This document shows positions 60,891-64,000 of a DNA stretch of 64,000 nucleotides, one piece after another. Origin of the DNA: Hymenobacter rubripertinctus (GTDB lineage Bacteria; Bacteroidota; Bacteroidia; Cytophagales; Hymenobacteraceae); assembly GCF_003583925.1 (NCBI RefSeq), contig NZ_QYCN01000004.1, positions 81,365-145,364 on the forward strand, read 5' to 3'. The position numbers were made by a program, and so were the translations under genes. Under the pieces are notes generated by a model. That model did not search any database, was not told the origin of the DNA, and worked only from the letters and a program-made list of their open reading frames with translations. Position 1 is the first letter of the stretch. Each line of letters begins with the position of its first letter.

Positions 60891-61892
60891 CTAGCTGTAG
60901 TCAATTTCCGTGTTGTCGCCGATATTCAGGCTATGGCGGGTGCCTTTGAACAGGGCATCCGAGCCCACAATGCAGTCGTGCATAACGGCGGAGCGCAGCT
61001 CGGAATAGGAGCCGATGATGGACTCGCTCAGGATGGTGTTCTTGACGATGGTCCGGTCGCCGATGGCCACATTGGGGCCGATGATGGAACCCGCAATCTG
61101 GCAGTCTTTGCCAATGCTGACGGGCGGGATGATGATGGTATCGGGGAACTCGGGGTAGTCGCGGCGCTTGAGGAACTCGGGCCGGTTGAGCAGGCGGGCA
61201 TTGGCTTCGAGCAAGGAGCCCTTGCGGCCGCAGTCGAACCAGTTATCGACCGGCGTGGTCACCATTTCAGCCCCGTCCTGAATCATGAGCATGAGGGCAT
61301 CGGTAAGCTGAAACTCGCCGTGGGTGCGCTGGTCCTGCGCAATGAGGCGCTCCAGGGCCGAGGCCAGCCAGTCGGGGTTGGCTAGCTTATAAAGGCCCAC
61401 CAGGGCGTAGTTCGACTTTGGAATGCGGGGTTTCTCCACCACTTTGGTTACCTGCCCGTTGGGGCCGGTTTCCACGATGCCGAACATGGAGGGGGTTTTT
61501 ACCTCCTTCACGGCCAGGATGTTGCCGGGGGCCTGCATCATGGCCGGCAGGTCGATGTCGACGATAGTGTCGCCGAGCAGAATCAGGATGCCCTCCTGCT
61601 CGTGGCGGAAATGCTCCCGGGCCAGCCAAAGCGCGTGGGCAATGCCTTCGCGGGGCTCCTGCACCACAAACGTGACCTTGAGCTCGGGGTACTGGCGGCG
61701 CACGTAGTTCTCCACTTTCTCGCCCAGGTAGCCGATAATGAATACGAATTCCTGCACCCCCGCCCCCACCAGCCGGTCGATGATATGGCCCAGAATGGTG
61801 TTGCCGGCCACCGGAACCAGGGTTTTGGGCTGCGTGTGGGTGTGCGGACGTAGGCGGGAGCCGATGCCGGCTACGGGGATAACTGCTTTCAT
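60891..61892 (-). CDS. Sugar-phosphate nucleotidyltransferase with left-handed helix domain
   Basis: 333 aa. N-terminal nucleotidyltransferase: MKAVIPVAGIGSRLRPHTHT with the G-x-G-x-R-L nucleotide loop and PKTLVPVAGNTILGHII. The active-site LILLGDTIVDID and the WFDCGRKGSLLEAN segments follow. A C-terminal left-handed beta-helix (hexapeptide) region (IGKDCQIAGSIIGPNVAIGD) is present, like long RmlA- or GlmU/GCD1-type enzymes. It probably makes dTDP-glucose or GDP/UDP-sugar; the nucleotide cannot be read. The ATG at 61892 is the conserved start. Confidence 0.9.
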   Translation of the reverse strand: MKAVIPVAGIGSRLRPHTHTQPKTLVPVAGNTILGHIIDRLVGAGVQEFVFIIGYLGEKVENYVRRQYPELKVTFVVQEPREGIAHALWLAREHFRHEQEGILILLGDTIVDIDLPAMMQAPGNILAVKEVKTPSMFGIVETGPNGQVTKVVEKPRIPKSNYALVGLYKLANPDWLASALERLIAQDQRTHGEFQLTDALMLMIQDGAEMVTTPVDNWFDCGRKGSLLEANARLLNRPEFLKRRDYPEFPDTIIIPPVSIGKDCQIAGSIIGPNVAIGDRTIVKNTILSESIIGSYSELRSAVMHDCIVGSDALFKGTRHSLNIGDNTEIDYS

Positions 61893-62125
61893 GTGCGAAG
61901 AAAATCGGAAGACGCCGAAGCGCAAAATACACAATACCTGCTGAGCTTGCCCCGGCACAACCGCCGGGGCGCGAATTCGTACTTTGCAACGCGGTCTGGA
62001 TTACCGATTACAAACAAAGTACCTCCCGTTTTGTGAAAACAGCGGGCCGTTTCGGCCCCTGCCGCCCCCTTTCTGCCCGACTTTTTTTCTTCTCCCCCTT
62101 TTCTAACTCCCTTACTCTCTTCCTC

Positions 62126-62704
62126 ATGAAACGTTTTTTGCTCTACTTTGCCGGCCTGGTACTGCTCCTCTCCCAGTCCTCGTGCGGCTACAATTCCATG
62201 GTCACCAAGGACCAGGCCGTGAAGGGCCAGTGGGCCAACGTGCAAAGCTCCTATCAGCGCCGCTCCGACCTGATTCCGAACCTGGTGAATACGGTAAAAG
62301 GGGCTGCCAACTTCGAGAAAAGCACCCTCACCGAAGTAATTGAGGCCCGGGCCAAAGCCACCAGCGTGCAAATCAATGCCGATCAGCTGACGCCCGAAAA
62401 CCTCCAGAAATTCCAGGCCGCCCAGAGCCAGGTAGGTGCCGGACTGGGACGGCTGCTGGCCGTATCGGAAAACTACCCCGAACTGAAGGCCAACGCCAAC
62501 TTCCAGGAGTTGCAGGCCCAGATCGAGGGAACTGAAAACCGCATCAACGTGGAGCGTAACAAGTTCAACGGCCTCGTCAACGACTACAACGCCTACATCA
62601 AGAGCTTCCCCAACAACCTGTTCGCCGGTATGTTCGGCTTCGCCGAAAAGCCCTACTTCGAGGCCGACGCCGCTTCGCAGAAGGCCCCGACAGTCCAGTT
62701 TTAA
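62126..62704 (+). CDS. lemA: LemA family protein
   Basis: 192 aa. Lipoprotein-type signal peptide (FAGLVLLLSQSSC, Cys about residue 20) and a LemA helical-bundle domain: GYNSMVTKDQAVKGQWANVQ then YQRRSDLIPNLVNTVKG, AAQSQVGAGLGRLLAVSENY and VERNKFNGLVNDYNAYI. The usual next genes in Bacteroidota are two TPM-domain genes, which follow here. The ATG at 62126 begins the signal peptide; the frame is open for about 30 codons upstream. Confidence 0.93.
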   Translation: MKRFLLYFAGLVLLLSQSSCGYNSMVTKDQAVKGQWANVQSSYQRRSDLIPNLVNTVKGAANFEKSTLTEVIEARAKATSVQINADQLTPENLQKFQAAQSQVGAGLGRLLAVSENYPELKANANFQELQAQIEGTENRINVERNKFNGLVNDYNAYIKSFPNNLFAGMFGFAEKPYFEADAASQKAPTVQF

Positions 62705-62705
62705 T

Positions 62706-62784
62706 TGAGTTGCCAGTCGCCAGTTGCCAGTTGTCAGGTTGTTCTGATGTCCAGTAACTGACAACTGGCAACTGGCAACTGACA
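62706..62784. repeat. Word-repeat palindromic spacer (gttgccagt type) between lemA and TPM gene
   Basis: Words gttgccagtcgccagttgccagttgtcag (about 62709-62737) face the reverse complements ctgacaactggcaactggcaactgac (about 62758-62783). It shares its word with 45385-45469. Confidence 0.75.
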
Positions 62785-62790
62785 AATCAT

Positions 62791-63246
62791 ATGGTTAACC
62801 CCCTCACTCCCGAGCAGGAAGCCGCGCTGGTCGAAGCCATCCGGCAGGCCGAGCTGCGGACTTCCGGCGAAATCCGGGTACATCTGGAAGACACCTGCCC
62901 CACGCCCGAGCCCCTGGACCGCGCCGCCCAGGTATTTGCCGAGCTGGGCATGCACCACACGGCCCAGCGCAACGGCGTGCTGTTCTACCTGGCCTGGCAA
63001 AGCCGGCAGTTTGCCATCATCGGCGACACGGGCATCAACTCCGTGGTGCCCGACGACTTCTGGGAAACTGCCAAAGAAAACGTGTTGCAGCATTTCCGGA
63101 CCGAGAAGTACGTGAATGGCCTGGAACAGGGCATCCGGCTGGCCGGGGAGCAATTGCGTCGCTACTTTCCGTATGATGCCGCCACCGATCAGAACGAGCT
63201 GGACGATTCTATTTCGTTCGGCGACTCGCCTACCAAGCGCCCATGA
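62791..63246 (+). CDS. TPM-domain protein (YgcG-like), cytosolic form
   Basis: 151 aa with a TPM (TLP18.3/Psb32/MOLO-1) phosphatase-type domain: EAALVEAIRQAELRTSGEIR (residues about 9-28), NGVLFYLAWQSRQFAIIGD (about 70) and LEQGIRLAGEQLRRYF at the end. It has no signal peptide or membrane helix, unlike its neighbour. The stop overlaps the next ATG (ATGA at 63243-63246), so the two TPM genes are coupled. Part of the common lemA-TPM-TPM operon. Confidence 0.9.
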   Translation: MVNPLTPEQEAALVEAIRQAELRTSGEIRVHLEDTCPTPEPLDRAAQVFAELGMHHTAQRNGVLFYLAWQSRQFAIIGDTGINSVVPDDFWETAKENVLQHFRTEKYVNGLEQGIRLAGEQLRRYFPYDAATDQNELDDSISFGDSPTKRP

Positions 63247-64000
63247 ATCAACTTCTTCTTTTGCTGCGGCCGCACCGGGGCTGGTTGCTGGCCCTGTGGC
63301 TGGTTGTCAGTCATCTGGTGGCCGTGGGCCAGAACGTTCCGCCCCGCCCCAGCCCGCCCCGCCTCGTAAATGACCTGGCCGGCATGATGCGCCCCGATGA
63401 GGTGGCCCAACTGGAGCGCAAGCTGGTGGCCTACAACGACTCCACTTCTTCCCAGATTGCCGTGGTAACCGTTGCTACCCTGGGCGACTACGATATTTTC
63501 GACTACGCCCAGAAACTCTACCAGACCTGGGGTATCGGGCAAAAGGCTAACAACAACGGCATCCTGCTGCTCATTGCCCAGCAGGAGCACAAGGCCCGCA
63601 TCCATACTGGCTATGGGTTGGAAGGGGCCATTCCGGATGCGCTGTCCAAGCGCATTATCTCCAACACCATCGTGCCGGCCTTCAAGCAGGAGCAGTATTA
63701 CCAGGGCCTCGACCGGGCTACCGACCAGCTTATTGCCCTGGCCCAGGGCGAATATAAGGCCGACCAGACCACCCAGCCCCGCAGGCGTAGCTCCGATGAC
63801 AGCGGTTCGGGCATTTCATTTTGGGTGATTATCGCCGTAATTATTCTGTTTATTCTGCTGCGTAACCGCGGCGGAGGCAGCAACGGGGGCCGCCGTAACC
63901 GGGGCTTCGGGGGCGGTATGATTCCGCCCATCATCTTTGGCGACTTCAGCGGCGGCCGCGGCTCCTTTGGTGGGGGTGGCGGCGGCGGATTCGGCGGCGG
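63243..64000 (+). CDS. TPM-domain membrane protein with Gly-rich tail (3' end beyond window)
   Basis: The ATG at 63243 overlaps the preceding stop. A signal peptide (WLLALWLVVSHLVAVGQ) precedes a TPM domain: LVNDLAGMMRPDEVAQLERK (about residues 40-59), SSQIAVVTVATLGDYD, and GVLLLIAQQEH-like GILLLIAQQEHKARIHTGYG. After residue ~195 come a membrane helix (ISFWVIIAVIILFILL) and a Gly-rich tail (SNGGRRNRGFGGGMIPP; FGGGG repeats). This matches YgcG/TPM_phosphatase proteins of Bacteroidota. The reading frame is open at position 64000, so the C-terminus lies outside the window. Confidence 0.88.
   Translation, partial: MNQLLLLLRPHRGWLLALWLVVSHLVAVGQNVPPRPSPPRLVNDLAGMMRPDEVAQLERKLVAYNDSTSSQIAVVTVATLGDYDIFDYAQKLYQTWGIGQKANNNGILLLIAQQEHKARIHTGYGLEGAIPDALSKRIISNTIVPAFKQEQYYQGLDRATDQLIALAQGEYKADQTTQPRRRSSDDSGSGISFWVIIAVIILFILLRNRGGGSNGGRRNRGFGGGMIPPIIFGDFSGGRGSFGGGGGGGFGG

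Overview
The window looks like chromosomal DNA from a GC-rich gliding Bacteroidota of the Cytophagales, most likely Hymenobacter or a close relative. Three things support this: the type IX secretion/gliding set (a porP/sprF-like gene, gldK, gldL, gldM, gldN and a distant sprE/porW-like gene); an F-type ATP synthase operon without beta and epsilon genes; and promoters of the Bacteroidota type (TTTG, about 19 nt, TAnnTTTG). The genus is an inference; no rRNA or tRNA gene was seen.

Layout. 1-7.7 kb: the tail of an unidentified gene, a bifunctional NAD(P)HX repair enzyme, a UbiA-like membrane protein between two inverted repeats, inorganic pyrophosphatase, a PafA-type phosphatase, and a divergent HTH protein behind three tandem palindromes. 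7.9-14.1 kb: ATP synthase operon (atpZ-like, atpI-like, atpB, E, F, H, A, G) on the minus strand. 14.3-21.9 kb: sprE/porW-like lipoprotein, PBP1A and uvrC on the plus strand. 22.0-27.8 kb: porP/sprF-gldK-gldL-gldM-gldN on the minus strand. 27.9-38 kb: hemD, DUF4271 protein, a WecA/TagO-type transferase, lipB, a YraN-type nuclease, a MORN-repeat lipoprotein, htpG and two paralogous STAS-like proteins. 38.3-47.7 kb: a His-rich exported protein with a TonB-dependent receptor, an MFS transporter, several small proteins, a GNAT acetyltransferase and an S9 peptidase. 60.9-64 kb: a sugar nucleotidyltransferase, then lemA and two TPM-domain genes, the last cut by the window edge.

The most striking part is 47.9-60.8 kb, all on the minus strand: a vWA-like lipoprotein, a four-helix membrane protein, a tubulin/FtsZ-like GTPase, a large protein with an Hsp70/actin-like ATPase domain, a bitopic membrane protein, a MotA/ExbB-like stator protein with a long coiled tail, a small membrane protein and a MotB/OmpA-like protein. 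Together they predict an envelope-spanning, ion-driven machine with both actin-like and tubulin-like cytoplasmic parts. It partly recalls a predicted FtsZ-like/vWA/OmpA membrane-remodelling system and partly the ZorAB stator of Zorya, but matches neither as I know them. The cassette also carries a RAYT (REP-associated tyrosine transposase) gene in a cloud of 26-nt palindromes, and AT-richer small genes.

The intergenic DNA is unusually rich in palindromes of several unrelated families. One repeated design is a short word tandemly repeated on one side of a spacer and its reverse complement on the other.
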